A program made the translations under genes and the position numbers. Below are positions 17,597 to 27,004 of a DNA stretch of 64,000 nucleotides, in pieces (position 1 is the stretch's first letter; each line of letters starts with the position of its first letter). The stretch is taken from assembly GCA_002030045.1 (NCBI GenBank), contig LQBI01000004.1, forward strand, positions 23,915 through 87,914, written 5' to 3'. The notes below the pieces were generated by a model that saw only the letters and a list, made by a program, of their open reading frames with translations, was not told the DNA's origin and ran no database searches. Origin of the DNA: Candidatus Aegiribacteria sp. MLS_C. Its GTDB lineage: Bacteria > Fermentibacterota > Fermentibacteria > Fermentibacterales > JCC-6.

Positions 17597-18898
17597 TCAG
17601 TGCTTCCGCCTCCTGTAGATTAGTCCCAGGGGGACGCCCAGCATGCCCATCTCCTCCCTCACGCTGTTCTCGATGAACCTTCTGTAGTTCTCGGGGATGT
17701 CCTCTGGACGGTTCACGAAGATCAGTATCCTCGGCGGGTGGCGCGAAACCTGCGTGGCGTAGAAGAAGCGCACGGGCCTGCCCCTTGGCGAGGGCGGCTG
17801 GACCCTGTCCACCGCATCCTGAATGACCGTGTTGAGCTTGTGTGTCTGAATGTCCGACGCCCTTACGTCCCCGACCTCCACTACCGTGGGGATTATTTCC
17901 CCTGTACCTTTCCCGGTCAGGGCTGAGAAGAACAGTATCGGCATGTATCTCGCCTGGTTGAACCGCTGCACGATCGCCTCTCTCCAAAGGCCGGCGTCAA
18001 TGCCGAGGTCGGTCTTGTTGACTCCGATGACCACGCCCTTGCCCATGTCCCAGGCCTTCGCCGCGATGCGTATATCCTGCTGCACAGGATACTCCGAACC
18101 GTCCATCACCACAAGTGCCACGTCCCCTCTTGAAATGGACTTCCATGCCCTGACCGTGCTGTAGAACTCCACGTCGTCCATCTCACGGGACTTCCGTCGA
18201 AGCCCGGCCGTATCTACTATCTGTATTTGACGGTCGTTCCAGGTGAGGAAGGTATCGGTGGAATCCCTTGTGGTTCCGGGAGCATCGTGAACGATGTTCC
18301 GTTCAGAACCGCAGAGCCTGTTAACGATGGAACTCTTCCCAACGTTGGGCCTTCCCACCACCGCCAGAGAAAGCCCCGAGTACTCCTCTTCCTGTACCTC
18401 GGGAAGAACCGACACTACCTCGTCCAGAAGGTCTCCGGACCCGTGGCCGTGCATGGCGCTGACTGGCCAGGGTCTGCCCAGACCCAGGCTATAGAACTCC
18501 GGGACCAGGTCCATGGTCCTCTGGCTGTCCACCTTGTTAACAGCCAGGAAGCATGGCAGTCCCGTCCTTCGGACCAGGTCCGCCGCTTCCTCGTCGAAGG
18601 GGTGCACTCCCTCGGTCACGTCCACCACCAGTATCACGGCGTCGGCCTCACGGAGAGCGAACTCTATCTGTCTCTCTATGCTGTCCTGGAATGTATCCTC
18701 CCTGCCGGGATCCAGCCCTCCGGTGTCTATCACGAGGAAATCATGCCCTGCCCAGTGTGCGGCCTCCATCTTCCTGTCCCTGGTCACTCCGGGACGGTCG
18801 TCGACTATCGCTATGCGGCCTCCGGCTATCCGGTTAAAGAGGGTCGACTTGCCCACGTTGACCCTGCCCAGTATGGCTACCGCCGGAAGTGTGGACAT
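17597..18898 (-). CDS. der: Ribosome assembly GTPase Der (EngA)
   Basis: The 433-aa protein has two tandem GTPase domains and a KH-like end, the Der layout. Domain 1 has GRVNVGKSTLFN (~11), DRPGVTRD (~34), DTGG (~58) and NKVD (~117). Domain 2 has GRPNVGKSSIVN (~183), DAPGTTRD (~205), DTAG and NKTD (~294). The C-terminal KH-like part ends ENSVREEMGMLGVPLGLIYR. It acts in 50S subunit maturation. The first P-loop reads GRVNVGKS rather than the usual GRPNVGKS, a mild change. It is the first gene of the long minus-strand operon, starting 35-40 nt from a TATAAT box. Confidence 0.96.
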   Translation of the reverse strand: MSTLPAVAILGRVNVGKSTLFNRIAGGRIAIVDDRPGVTRDRKMEAAHWAGHDFLVIDTGGLDPGREDTFQDSIERQIEFALREADAVILVVDVTEGVHPFDEEAADLVRRTGLPCFLAVNKVDSQRTMDLVPEFYSLGLGRPWPVSAMHGHGSGDLLDEVVSVLPEVQEEEYSGLSLAVVGRPNVGKSSIVNRLCGSERNIVHDAPGTTRDSTDTFLTWNDRQIQIVDTAGLRRKSREMDDVEFYSTVRAWKSISRGDVALVVMDGSEYPVQQDIRIAAKAWDMGKGVVIGVNKTDLGIDAGLWREAIVQRFNQARYMPILFFSALTGKGTGEIIPTVVEVGDVRASDIQTHKLNTVIQDAVDRVQPPSPRGRPVRFFYATQVSRHPPRILIFVNRPEDIPENYRRFIENSVREEMGMLGVPLGLIYRRRKH

Positions 18899-18937
18899 TC
18901 AGGGACTCCATTCCTTATAGATTCGATGCAAACGATA

Positions 18938-18943
18938 ATTATA
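18938..18943 (-). promoter_or_regulatory. Putative -10 box of the der operon
   Basis: The 79-nt gap between der and the divergent 160-aa gene contains a perfect TATAAT on the minus strand 40 nt before the der ATG. No strong -35 is visible at the right distance (the bases there read TTCCTT on that strand). The AT-rich patch 18931-18944 stands out in an otherwise GC-rich stretch and may serve both directions. Confidence 0.4.
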
Positions 18944-18977
18944 CGACCTCGGGAACCCGTAAGGAAGGATCTGACCC

Positions 18978-19460
18978 ATGATGACCCAATCACTTCTCAT
19001 GACAGCCATCCTTGCCTCGGCCGCCGGACCGGCCGGGCTTCTGCCCTGTTTTCGGGACTCGCTCCTGGCCGGAAGGGTGGACGGCGCGCTCGAGATGGTA
19101 TCGCAGGACGCCATGGCCGAAGTGGATTCGGTGCTGGAGAACCATCCCGGACAGGTTGCCGGCATGCTGTCGTACTTCGGCCTCCCTCCTGAGATGGGAG
19201 AAGGGAACACCGGCGGAGCCGGCTTCCTGGCGGCGGTCCTGGGAAGTCCCCAGGTACCCGCCCTGATACTCCTGCTCGGAGTAACGCCGGTAGAGCCTGT
19301 CGAAAGGGACGGGATGACCTTCGTACCCGTATCGTTCGGGTTGTACGGAGCCCGCGACACTGTGTTCGTGAGAATCGTCCCTGAGGGCGACGAATGGCTG
19401 ATAAGGGACTATTTCGAGGAGCTTCCGGCGGTCCAGGCGGGAAGGTCCGGAAGGGGCTGA
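18978..19460 (+). CDS. Exported hypothetical protein
   Basis: The product is 160 aa and is not recognised. A signal peptide is likely (MMTQSLLMTAILASAAGPAG). The remainder has a helical part with ALEMVSQDAMAEVDSVLEN, a hydrophobic stretch (ALILLLGV) and a C-terminal beta segment with FVRIVPEGDEWLIRDYFEELP. That last part is like small periplasmic NTF2/DUF4878-type folds that end in a WxVxD..F pattern. Two adjacent ATGs (18978, 18981) follow AAGGAAGG. It is divergent from der and monocistronic. Confidence 0.6.
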   Translation: MMTQSLLMTAILASAAGPAGLLPCFRDSLLAGRVDGALEMVSQDAMAEVDSVLENHPGQVAGMLSYFGLPPEMGEGNTGGAGFLAAVLGSPQVPALILLLGVTPVEPVERDGMTFVPVSFGLYGARDTVFVRIVPEGDEWLIRDYFEELPAVQAGRSGRG

Positions 19461-19582
19461 CCCCTACTCCGCCGGACGGGAGAACGGCTTATCTCGCGCC
19501 AACTCCCTCAGGGTCGTGACAGCAGTTAGATTAATCTTCTGAACCGGCCGCGGAACGGCCGAACGAAGAATCAGAGGAATCA

Positions 19583-20701
19583 ATGCCCTTCATTGACAAC
19601 GACGCCGAAGCAAGGCAGTACAGGGCGCTCAGGACCATTACCAGGGCGATCAGCAGGGTCAGGGACCTGCATACCCTGGTAACCCTTCTGGCTGCCGAGA
19701 CCAGCAGGGTACTGGGAGTGGAGAGGTCGACCGTCTTCCTGTACAGTCCGAGGAGCGATGAACTCTGGTCCTACGTGGCGGAAGGCGAGACCGAGGAGAT
19801 AAGGTTCAACGCCGGGCAGGGTATCGCCGGTTCGGTATTCCGCAGCAGGAAGACCCTGGTCCTGGACGACGTCTCCAAGGACGAGAGGTTCAACCGGGAC
19901 ATAGACATGAACACCGGTTTCGTGACCCGCAATATGATCACCGCCCCCGTAATGAACCCGTCGGGAGAGTGCATAGGCGTATTCCAGGTGATAAACAAGA
20001 AGAACGGCGGATTCTCCCCCGGCGATGCCGAGTTCCTGGAGGTTGTGGCCACCGACACTGCGGTGACGATAGAGAACGTCCGTCTTCTCGAGAGCAGGAA
20101 GAGGATGTTCGAGAGCCTCATCAAGGCGCTTACGGTCTCCATCGAGGCCAGGGACCCCCTCACAGCCGGCCACAGTTTCGACGTTACCTTCCTCTCCGGG
20201 AAGATCGCCGAGTACATGGGTGTGGACGACGATACGGCGGAAGCCATCTACTACGCCGCCCTGCTGCACGACTACGGCAAGCTGGCGGTTCCTGACAGCA
20301 TACTCAAGAAGCCCGGAACCCTGACGGAAGAGGAGACCTCGATCCTCAGGAAGCACGTTCAGCACACCCGCATCATGCTGTCGTCCATCGAGTTCGAAGG
20401 GATGCTCGAGCAGGTCCCGGTATTCGCTTCCCAGCACCACGAGCGTATCGACGGCGGTGGTTACCCCGAGGGGCTCAAGGGTGACGAGATATCCCTGGGA
20501 GGAAGGATAATAGCCGTGGCCGACGTCTTCGAGGCGCTCACCGCCAAGCGGCACTACAGGGACCCCTACACCCTCGCGAAGACAATCAACCTCCTTCTGG
20601 AGGGAGTGGACACCCAGTTCGACAGAGGGGCCGTGATGGCCCTCAGGCAGTACTTCATCGACATAGGCAAGGTCAGACCGGAGGAGGTGCCGGTCGAATG
20701 A
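19583..20701 (+). CDS. GAF domain-HD-GYP phosphodiesterase
   Basis: This 372-aa cytosolic protein has an N-terminal GAF domain (~15-170: VLGVERSTVFLYSPRS, GQGIAGSVF, APVMNPSGECIGVFQVINK) followed by an HD-GYP domain. The catalytic motifs are intact: the first His in TAGHSFDVTF (~197), LLHDYGKLAVPD (~233), QHTRIM (~268) and HHERIDGGGYPEGLKGDEI (~293). HD-GYP proteins hydrolyse c-di-GMP or related cyclic dinucleotides. The GAF domain should sense a small ligand and gate the activity. GAGG lies 6 nt before the ATG. The next gene downstream makes a different cyclic nucleotide. Confidence 0.92.
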   Translation: MPFIDNDAEARQYRALRTITRAISRVRDLHTLVTLLAAETSRVLGVERSTVFLYSPRSDELWSYVAEGETEEIRFNAGQGIAGSVFRSRKTLVLDDVSKDERFNRDIDMNTGFVTRNMITAPVMNPSGECIGVFQVINKKNGGFSPGDAEFLEVVATDTAVTIENVRLLESRKRMFESLIKALTVSIEARDPLTAGHSFDVTFLSGKIAEYMGVDDDTAEAIYYAALLHDYGKLAVPDSILKKPGTLTEEETSILRKHVQHTRIMLSSIEFEGMLEQVPVFASQHHERIDGGGYPEGLKGDEISLGGRIIAVADVFEALTAKRHYRDPYTLAKTINLLLEGVDTQFDRGAVMALRQYFIDIGKVRPEEVPVE

Positions 20702-20753
20702 GGCCGTTCCGCTCGGTCGGAATCACGTCCGCCACCCTTCCAGAAGGCTGAAA

Positions 20754-22868
20754 GTGTCCCGGCAGGGTTTCTCCCCCCGCAGCAGGACGGTCAGGATCCT
20801 CATGGTACTCCTGACCGGCCTTGCGGTGACCGCTTCGGTCTGGGCCATATCACGGCTGGACTTCCACGATGACCTGGAGAGGAGCACGCTGGACCTCCGG
20901 TTCAGGCTCTCCCCAACCCAGGAAGATGCAGACAGCAGCGTCATCCTCGTGCTACTTGACGGTGGTTCGATGGACAAGCTCCCGTGGCCGGTTCCCAGGC
21001 AGCTGTACACCGATGTGCTCGGTCTTCTGCAGGAATGGGGAGCCTGCGTTGTCGCCTTCGACATACTCTTCGACCTCCCCTCAACCTACTCTTTCACAGA
21101 GGACAGCCTCTTCGGGGAATCGGCAGCCCGCGGCAGCACCACCTTCGTAATGGCTCTTCTACAGAGGGAGGGCTCACCGGTCCCTTCAAACGCGATCATT
21201 CCGGCGGGAATAACCGGCGGTGAACTCGACTCAGCCCGGTACTGCACTCCGCCGAATCCCATGATCGCCAGGGGAGCGTCCATCCTCGGCAGCACCAGCG
21301 ACAGGCAGGACCCCGACGGTGTTTTCAGGAGCGTCAGGCTCATTTCTGGAACGCCTTCAGGTACGGTTCCATCCCTTCCCCTTGCAGTGGCATGGATGGC
21401 CCTTGGAAGGCCCGAGGTCACCTTCGACGGCAGCAGCCTCTCCATAGGTGGCACAAGAATCGGCACAACCGGGAACTGCAGGCTTCAGCTCGCCTTCCAC
21501 GGTCCCGCAGGAACCTACCGGAGCTACCCGCTGGCGGACCTCACAGCGGCACTCAGCGCAAGGGCTGCGGGCCAGCCGAGCCCCGTGGACCCGGCTCCCT
21601 TCCGTGATGCCGTCGTTCTCATTGGATACGCGGCTCCAGCGCTCTACGACCTCAAGCCGACTCCCTACTCCGCCCAGTGCCCGGGAGTCGAGGTCCTTGC
21701 CACAGCAGTGGACAACCTCCTCAACGGTGACTACATACATAAATACCCCGAATGGGTATCCATTGCGACGGCACTTCTCGTCTCGGCTCTCACAGCCATA
21801 TTCCTGTCCTCCGTGAACAGGATCTCCCTCGGCGCCGTCCTTGCCGTACTCCCCACCGGACTGCTCCTTCTCGCCTCGCTGCTTCTGTTCAGACGGGGCT
21901 ACTGGCTTGAGACCGTATGGCCTGCCACCGCCGGCATTCTTACCATGCTCGCCGGAGGCCTGTACCTCTTCAGTTCCGAGAGCAGGAGGAAGCAGGAGAT
22001 AAGGAACGCCTTCTCCCAGTACCTCTCCCCCGACGTCGTGGCCCATGTCACGGACAACCCCGAGATGCTGGTGCTGGGAGGCGACAGGAGACGGATGACG
22101 GCCTTCTTCTCGGACATCAGGGGTTTTACGGGCATATCCGAGAAGCTCTCTCCAGAGGAACTCGTTTCCATACTCAACCGTTACCTTACCACCATGACGG
22201 ATATCATACTGGACACCGGCGGTACCGTGGACAAGTTCGAGGGCGACGCCATAGTTGCCTTCTGGGGCGCCCCGATCCACTTTGAGGACCATGCTGCAAG
22301 GGCCTGTTCCGCAGCACTCCGCTGCCAGGAGGCCCACGCCGCCATGAACGCCGAACTCTCCGGGGACGGGTACCCTGAACTCGTGACCAGGATAGGGATG
22401 GCCACCGGTGAAATGGTAGTGGGTAACATGGGATCGGACCGCCGTTTCGACTACACCATCATGGGCAGCACCGTCAACCTCGGCTCCAGGCTCGAGGGGG
22501 TCAACAAGGTCTACGGCACCTCCATAATGGTCCCGTACGAAACCGCCCGGGATGCCGGCGATGATTTCGTTTTCCGCGAGCTGGATACGGTTCGCGTGGT
22601 GGGCCAGCAGCAACCGGTCAAGATCTACCAGCTGATCTGTGAAAGAAAGGATTTCGAAGAAGACCGCGCGGCTTCAATGCAGACCTACGCCGAAGGTCTT
22701 GCCCTCTACAGGCAGGGACGCTTCACCGATGCCGCCGAAGCATTCTCAAAATCCGAATCCGAAGACGCACCTTCCGCCATCATGGCGGAAAGGTGCAGGA
22801 AGATGTCCCGGGACCCCGGAGACGGTTCGCCCGAATGGGACGGAGTCTACAACCTCATGTCCAAATGA
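20754..22868 (+). CDS. CHASE2 domain adenylate cyclase (class III)
   Basis: A GTG start follows AAGGCTGAAA and gives 704 aa. After one N-terminal membrane helix comes a periplasmic CHASE2 sensor domain (~45-310: VILVLLDGGSMDKL, WGACVVAFDILFD, VVLIGYAAPALYDLKPTPYS). Three membrane helices follow (~325-405) and then a class III cyclase domain (~430-620). Catalytic residues are present: FSDIRGFTGISEKL and FEGDAIVAFWGAP (metal Asp), VDKFEGD (Lys for adenine), DYTIMGSTVNLGSRLEG (Asn/Arg transition-state pair). It should make cAMP in response to an envelope signal. A short TPR-like tail (AEGLALYRQGRFTDAAEAF) ends the protein. Confidence 0.93.
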   Translation: MSRQGFSPRSRTVRILMVLLTGLAVTASVWAISRLDFHDDLERSTLDLRFRLSPTQEDADSSVILVLLDGGSMDKLPWPVPRQLYTDVLGLLQEWGACVVAFDILFDLPSTYSFTEDSLFGESAARGSTTFVMALLQREGSPVPSNAIIPAGITGGELDSARYCTPPNPMIARGASILGSTSDRQDPDGVFRSVRLISGTPSGTVPSLPLAVAWMALGRPEVTFDGSSLSIGGTRIGTTGNCRLQLAFHGPAGTYRSYPLADLTAALSARAAGQPSPVDPAPFRDAVVLIGYAAPALYDLKPTPYSAQCPGVEVLATAVDNLLNGDYIHKYPEWVSIATALLVSALTAIFLSSVNRISLGAVLAVLPTGLLLLASLLLFRRGYWLETVWPATAGILTMLAGGLYLFSSESRRKQEIRNAFSQYLSPDVVAHVTDNPEMLVLGGDRRRMTAFFSDIRGFTGISEKLSPEELVSILNRYLTTMTDIILDTGGTVDKFEGDAIVAFWGAPIHFEDHAARACSAALRCQEAHAAMNAELSGDGYPELVTRIGMATGEMVVGNMGSDRRFDYTIMGSTVNLGSRLEGVNKVYGTSIMVPYETARDAGDDFVFRELDTVRVVGQQQPVKIYQLICERKDFEEDRAASMQTYAEGLALYRQGRFTDAAEAFSKSESEDAPSAIMAERCRKMSRDPGDGSPEWDGVYNLMSK

Positions 22869-22880
22869 CGGTCCCGGGAA

Positions 22881-24482
22881 TCACCAGACCACCGTCAGTC
22901 CGGCGCCTCCGGTGAATACGTCGCCGTCATCCTCGCTCTCGCTGGCGTAGGACGCGTACTGTGCGTAAAGGTCCATGGTCAGCCAGTCCAGCACAGGGAA
23001 TCCTCCGCTGGAGACAACTCCCATTCGCCTGTCCGACTCCCCCCTGGAATAGTACCCGCCAAGGGTAAGTGAAAGTTCTTCCGATGGATACCATGTGCCC
23101 CGCAGGTCTCCGGTCCAGCTCCATTCCTCCTCCAGGTCCATCCTCGAGCGCCTTGCGGATAGACACCCCGACAGGACCAGCGGGTAGTCAAGTGAAACCG
23201 TCTCCCTCATCACACCGCTCACCATGCTGTAGTCCCCGCTGCCGCTCCCTATGGAGTTGTCGTGCACTGTGACGGCCAGTGAAGAATTGGATTCGAGACC
23301 GAAGATCTCACTCCTGTACCCGGCGGATACCGAGAAGGTGGATGTCCTGACCCCGGTTCCACTGGTATCCTCGGACTCTACGGATGAGGGGGAGTAGCTG
23401 ACTGTCAGGCTTGGGAAACCCGGAAAGTACATTCCCGCCCTGGCACCGAAGGAATTACCTGTGAAGGTGTTGTCAGAGGTGTCCATGAGGTTGTCCCTGT
23501 CCCACCGGTAGAACAGGCCGGCGAAGAGCTTACGGTTCATGAAGTACCTGTCCCCCCCGGCCTCCACCCTCATCCTGTCGTTCCGGAGGTATGGGGCCCC
23601 CATGCTCTCGTAGCCCGGGTCCACCCTGCTGAAGGAGAGGGACAGGAGGTTCTCCGAGAAACGAGCCATGGCGGACAGGTCAAGTGCCCAGCCGTACCCG
23701 GAGCTGACGTTGATCCCCGTAAGGTCGATCAACCACTGCGGCACCATGTCCGTATCCACGTCCGGACTCCTGGTATCACGGGTATACATGGATCCGGCCA
23801 CCTCGCCCTCGAACCTCAGGATACCTCCTCCGAAGACGGCTCCCCAGTCGAGGGAGGCCACCATGTTCCTGGACGGAGTTATTCGGAAGGTGCTGTCTTC
23901 AGCTATTGATCCGTACCTGTCCCTGCCGTTAAGGAAGATCAGGTGCAGGTGGCTGCCGAAGGGTGATCCGAGGCCGGCCTGTACGGCGTATAGATCTCTG
24001 CCGTATGCTCCCGGATCGTTGCCGTCCGGTTCCACCGCTCTCCTGTTCCTGCCTCCGGCGACGGCAAGGTACAGGTTGCCAGGCTGAAGGGCCAGGTTGC
24101 CTCCCGAAATGTCCGCCGCGTTCAGGGTCAGCCTTGAGAAGACGGGGTTGAAGGAACCTATTCCGATGGTGGATATGAAGGAGAGCACCGATTCCTCCCT
24201 GCTGGAAGCCGAGGGAGAGGAGGAGATGTAGACCCTGTTCATGCTCTGCCTGTCCATGCTCTCCTCGGAAGACACGAACACGCTGGCAACTACAGGAATT
24301 CCGCAGACGTTCAACACCGGGTTGAACCTCCATCGCCAGAACTCCTCCGGTATCCGTGTCCATTCCGCTCTGTCGGTGGCGTACTGGGTGTAGTAGGAGG
24401 AGCTTCCTGAGAGAGTGACGTCCGCCTCGAGCAATACCGGAACGAATAACAGGATAACAAGAACCGGAACCCGTGGTATCAC
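22881..24482 (-). CDS. Probable outer-membrane beta-barrel protein
   Basis: The 533-aa product has a signal peptide (MIPRVPVLVILLFVPVLLEA). Many amphipathic strands follow with aromatic ends, such as GRDRYGSIAEDSTFRI, AGLFYRWDRDNLMDTS and LTLGGYYSRGESDRR. It ends in Trp (GAGLTVVW), as expected for BAM-assembled barrels. No known family is recognised. The ATG overlaps the stop of the 621-aa propeller gene (ATGA), so the two exported proteins are co-translated. It converges with the cyclase gene, leaving only 12 nt between stops. Confidence 0.7.
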   Translation of the reverse strand: MIPRVPVLVILLFVPVLLEADVTLSGSSSYYTQYATDRAEWTRIPEEFWRWRFNPVLNVCGIPVVASVFVSSEESMDRQSMNRVYISSSPSASSREESVLSFISTIGIGSFNPVFSRLTLNAADISGGNLALQPGNLYLAVAGGRNRRAVEPDGNDPGAYGRDLYAVQAGLGSPFGSHLHLIFLNGRDRYGSIAEDSTFRITPSRNMVASLDWGAVFGGGILRFEGEVAGSMYTRDTRSPDVDTDMVPQWLIDLTGINVSSGYGWALDLSAMARFSENLLSLSFSRVDPGYESMGAPYLRNDRMRVEAGGDRYFMNRKLFAGLFYRWDRDNLMDTSDNTFTGNSFGARAGMYFPGFPSLTVSYSPSSVESEDTSGTGVRTSTFSVSAGYRSEIFGLESNSSLAVTVHDNSIGSGSGDYSMVSGVMRETVSLDYPLVLSGCLSARRSRMDLEEEWSWTGDLRGTWYPSEELSLTLGGYYSRGESDRRMGVVSSGGFPVLDWLTMDLYAQYASYASESEDDGDVFTGGAGLTVVW

Positions 24483-26344
24483 CTTTCCTCCTCGGGTACG
24501 GCAAGTGACCCGTTGTTGGAGGAGTCGAGGCAGTACTGGGGCCAGCCCCCTTCCATGGGTCCAGCGCCGGTTCCCCGGACAGCGTAGATCCTGTGGTCGT
24601 CGCTGCCGAAGTACACGGTACCGTCAACGCCTATGGTGGGGCTGGACCTGACCTGGTCCCCGGTGGGGAACCACCACAGACCGAAGCCGGAGGGCGAATA
24701 GCAGTGAAGTCTGCCGTCCTCGCAGCCGAAGACCATGGCCCCGGTCAGGGTGAGCGCGGGTGTGGAGGTCACCACGGCACCGGCAGGCACTACTCCCGTC
24801 CTGGAGCCGTCCTCCGTCTCAAGGGCGTACACGTTGCCGCTGCCGGTGCCGGCGTAGAGCACTCCCGACGATGAGATCACCGGAGCCGTGTGGACAGCTG
24901 AGGGCAGGTCGCCGGTCCATTCGGTCCTTCCTTCACCGTCGAGGCAGATGACGCTCCTGCCTGCGGCTGCGAAGAGCCTTCCACGGAAGATGACCGGTCC
25001 CCCGGAGAAGGGTTCCTCGAAACGACGCTCCCATACCGTCGCCAGCTCACCGCTGCCGGAAACCTCCACGCACCTGAGGATGCCGTCGTCACCGGCGAAG
25101 TAGACCCTGCCCGAAGAATCGGCCACCGCCGGAAGCCGAATCCCGCCCCCGGTGCCCAGCGTGTCGGTGACCTCTCCGCTGACGGCGTCGATGCAGTAGA
25201 AGACACCTTCGGAGGAACCGGCCACCACCAGACCGGAGGGCAGCTCAAGGGGGCAGCATTCCATGGTCCCCGTCCGAGAACACCTCCAGAGAGGGAAGCC
25301 TGAGCCGTCAAGGCACATCATCCCGGACGCGCCGGCGGCGTAGATGTTCCCGCGGGCTCCAACCGTCACTGCGTAGACCGGTCCGCCGAAGGCGCACCTC
25401 CACTGCTCCCTGCCGGAGCCGTCGAGAGAATAGATGTAACCGTCGTCGCTTCCGCATATCACGCTGCCGTCGGGGGCCAGTGCCGGACCGCAGTACACCC
25501 TGTCCCCGGTCTCGAAGCTCCACACCCCTGTGCCATCATCACCGGCCGCCTCCGCGGAGGAGCAAGTGAATGTCCGCACCTCGCTTGCCCCGGTGGACAC
25601 GCCCTGGTAGAAGCCCTCCACCTGCCAGGCGTAGGTTGCGCCGGTGCGGAACGGCTCCGCAACTATCGGATACGCCAGCTGGGGTTCCTGCACACCCTCC
25701 TGCAGGAACCAGGCGGGATTGGCGTTCACTGCGCTCTGCGGGACCTGGCCGTGAACCAGTTCCACCACCGTGAGGCTGTACTCCATTCCCTCCTGCGGTA
25801 TGGAGGGGAGCCATGTGAAGAGAGGCCTCGGATCCGTCAGCTCCTCGCCGTCGACAGGGAAAAGCAGTTCGGGAGGAGAATGGTTCTGGACGCCCTGGGT
25901 GATCCCTCCCTGTCCGATGATACCGCCGCCGTCCTCGTATACGTATATGGTGACCGTGTACAGGCCGTCCGGAAATCCTCCCATCCTCGCCACGCTAGCC
26001 TCGAAACCGCTGTCGTAGAACTCGGTGCTGATCGGTGAGAGTTCGGCGGACGAAATGTACATGGTGCCCGGCGGGAGCGTGAAGACTGAAGTGGTGGCGT
26101 CCATCAGCAATCCCTGGAGGGACTCTTCTATGGTCACGAAGAGGAATACCGAGAAGGTCTCCGTGGAGGTGTTGGTGAGCCTTACCCGCCACAGGTCCTC
26201 GACGTACAGCTGGCCGGGAGGAGGCGAGAGGAGCTCCACCTCCACTGGAAGCTGCGGTAACGGAGGCGTCCGGACACCGGGAAACGCTACCGGCGGAGGC
26301 ATGGAAAGCGTAAGGAAAGAGAATACGAAAACAGATAATAACAT
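24479..26344 (-). CDS. Exported PQQ-like beta-propeller protein
   Basis: The 621-aa protein has a signal peptide (MLLSVFVFSFLTLS), a Pro-rich linker and two Ig/FN3-like modules (~35-260). The second includes FTWLPSIPQEGMEYSLTV and YAWQVEGFYQGVST. From about residue 275 to the end is a propeller of PQQ/pyrrolo-quinoline-type blades, each with an A-x-D-G-x-V-x-x-G-S-x-D-G pattern (for example APDGSVICGSDDGYIYSL, VGVDGTVYFGSDDHRIYAV). Such proteins act as periplasmic or surface scaffolds; no catalytic residues are evident. It is the first gene of a two-gene operon with the beta-barrel protein. Confidence 0.8.
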   Translation of the reverse strand: MLLSVFVFSFLTLSMPPPVAFPGVRTPPLPQLPVEVELLSPPPGQLYVEDLWRVRLTNTSTETFSVFLFVTIEESLQGLLMDATTSVFTLPPGTMYISSAELSPISTEFYDSGFEASVARMGGFPDGLYTVTIYVYEDGGGIIGQGGITQGVQNHSPPELLFPVDGEELTDPRPLFTWLPSIPQEGMEYSLTVVELVHGQVPQSAVNANPAWFLQEGVQEPQLAYPIVAEPFRTGATYAWQVEGFYQGVSTGASEVRTFTCSSAEAAGDDGTGVWSFETGDRVYCGPALAPDGSVICGSDDGYIYSLDGSGREQWRCAFGGPVYAVTVGARGNIYAAGASGMMCLDGSGFPLWRCSRTGTMECCPLELPSGLVVAGSSEGVFYCIDAVSGEVTDTLGTGGGIRLPAVADSSGRVYFAGDDGILRCVEVSGSGELATVWERRFEEPFSGGPVIFRGRLFAAAGRSVICLDGEGRTEWTGDLPSAVHTAPVISSSGVLYAGTGSGNVYALETEDGSRTGVVPAGAVVTSTPALTLTGAMVFGCEDGRLHCYSPSGFGLWWFPTGDQVRSSPTIGVDGTVYFGSDDHRIYAVRGTGAGPMEGGWPQYCLDSSNNGSLAVPEEER

Positions 26345-26361
26345 TCGCGACCCCCATCATG

Positions 26362-26367
26362 TATAAT
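26362..26367 (+). promoter_or_regulatory. Putative -10 box for the SH3/M48 operon
   Basis: A perfect TATAAT lies in the short divergent gap between the propeller gene and the SH3 gene, in an AT-rich patch. A convincing -35 was not found. It would give a leader of about 80 nt before the ATG at 26456. An in-frame TTG at 26369 lies inside the would-be transcript start and is not a credible start codon. Confidence 0.35.
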
Positions 26368-26455
26368 ATTGGATTGTAAGGAGGCTTTCCGCAACCTTCA
26401 GGCATCAGCTGCGGAGATGATGATTACGGACAGGTTCCCCGACAAGGAGGTATTC

Positions 26456-27004
26456 ATGAGGACATTAGCGATCCCCATACTTGTGTTCACGCTCCTGGCC
26501 CTGGCTGAGGACGAAGCACCGCAGCCGGGTGACCAGGTGGCGATTTCAGTCCAGAACCAGTACATCTATCCCATGCCCGCATTCTACGCATCGCCGACGC
26601 AGCCGGTGACCTACGGCACCCTGGCGGTCATAGAGGAAGTGCAGGGTGAGTGGTACCGCGTCACCACCTCACTGGACAGGAGCGGGTGGATCCACATGAC
26701 GGCGGTCACCGGAGCGATAGAGGCCTCCTACGGAGGCACAGGCGCTTCCGGCAGTGTCACTTCCGATGAGATAATGCTGGCCGGCCGAGGATTCAGCCAG
26801 GACATCGAGGAGACCTACGCCGGTGAGAACCCGGAACTGGACTTCTCGCTGGTGGACATGATGGAGACATCCTGGGAAGTGTCGTCGGACCAGCTCTACC
26901 AGTTCCTTCTCGAGGGCAATCTGATCGAGGGTACGGGAGCGTCCGCCTCAACACCAGCATCCACTTCCACGACCTCCACCACGACGGGAGGAAGGGGACA
27001 ATGA
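26456..27004 (+). CDS. Exported SH3-like domain protein
   Basis: AAGGAGG sits 5 nt before this ATG, which opens a signal peptide (MRTLAIPILVFTLLALAEDEA); the longer frame upstream lacks both. The mature protein (182 aa in total) has an SH3b-like domain near residues 30-90 (VQNQYIYPMPAFYASP, YGTLAVIEEVQGEWYRVTT, GWIHMTAV). A helical part follows (GRGFSQDIEETYAGENPELDF) and then a Ser/Thr tail ending STTSTTTGGRGQ. Bacterial SH3b domains often bind peptidoglycan or proteins in the periplasm. The stop overlaps the M48 peptidase start (ATGA), and that protein carries the same type of tail. Confidence 0.75.
   Translation: MRTLAIPILVFTLLALAEDEAPQPGDQVAISVQNQYIYPMPAFYASPTQPVTYGTLAVIEEVQGEWYRVTTSLDRSGWIHMTAVTGAIEASYGGTGASGSVTSDEIMLAGRGFSQDIEETYAGENPELDFSLVDMMETSWEVSSDQLYQFLLEGNLIEGTGASASTPASTSTTSTTTGGRGQ

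Noticed and set aside
19580-20554. Minus-strand frame of 324 codons opposite the GAF/HD-GYP gene
   Set aside because: Antisense shadow in GC-rich DNA; the plus strand has complete catalytic motifs and a ribosome-binding site.
21357-22613. Minus-strand frame of 418 codons opposite the cyclase gene
   Set aside because: Antisense shadow; composition (Gly/Val/His-rich) is not that of a real protein and the cyclase motifs lie on the other strand.
26369-26455. TTG start extending the SH3-like protein by 29 residues
   Set aside because: It sits at the putative transcription start, adds no signal peptide, and the ATG at 26456 has a consensus ribosome-binding site followed by a signal sequence.
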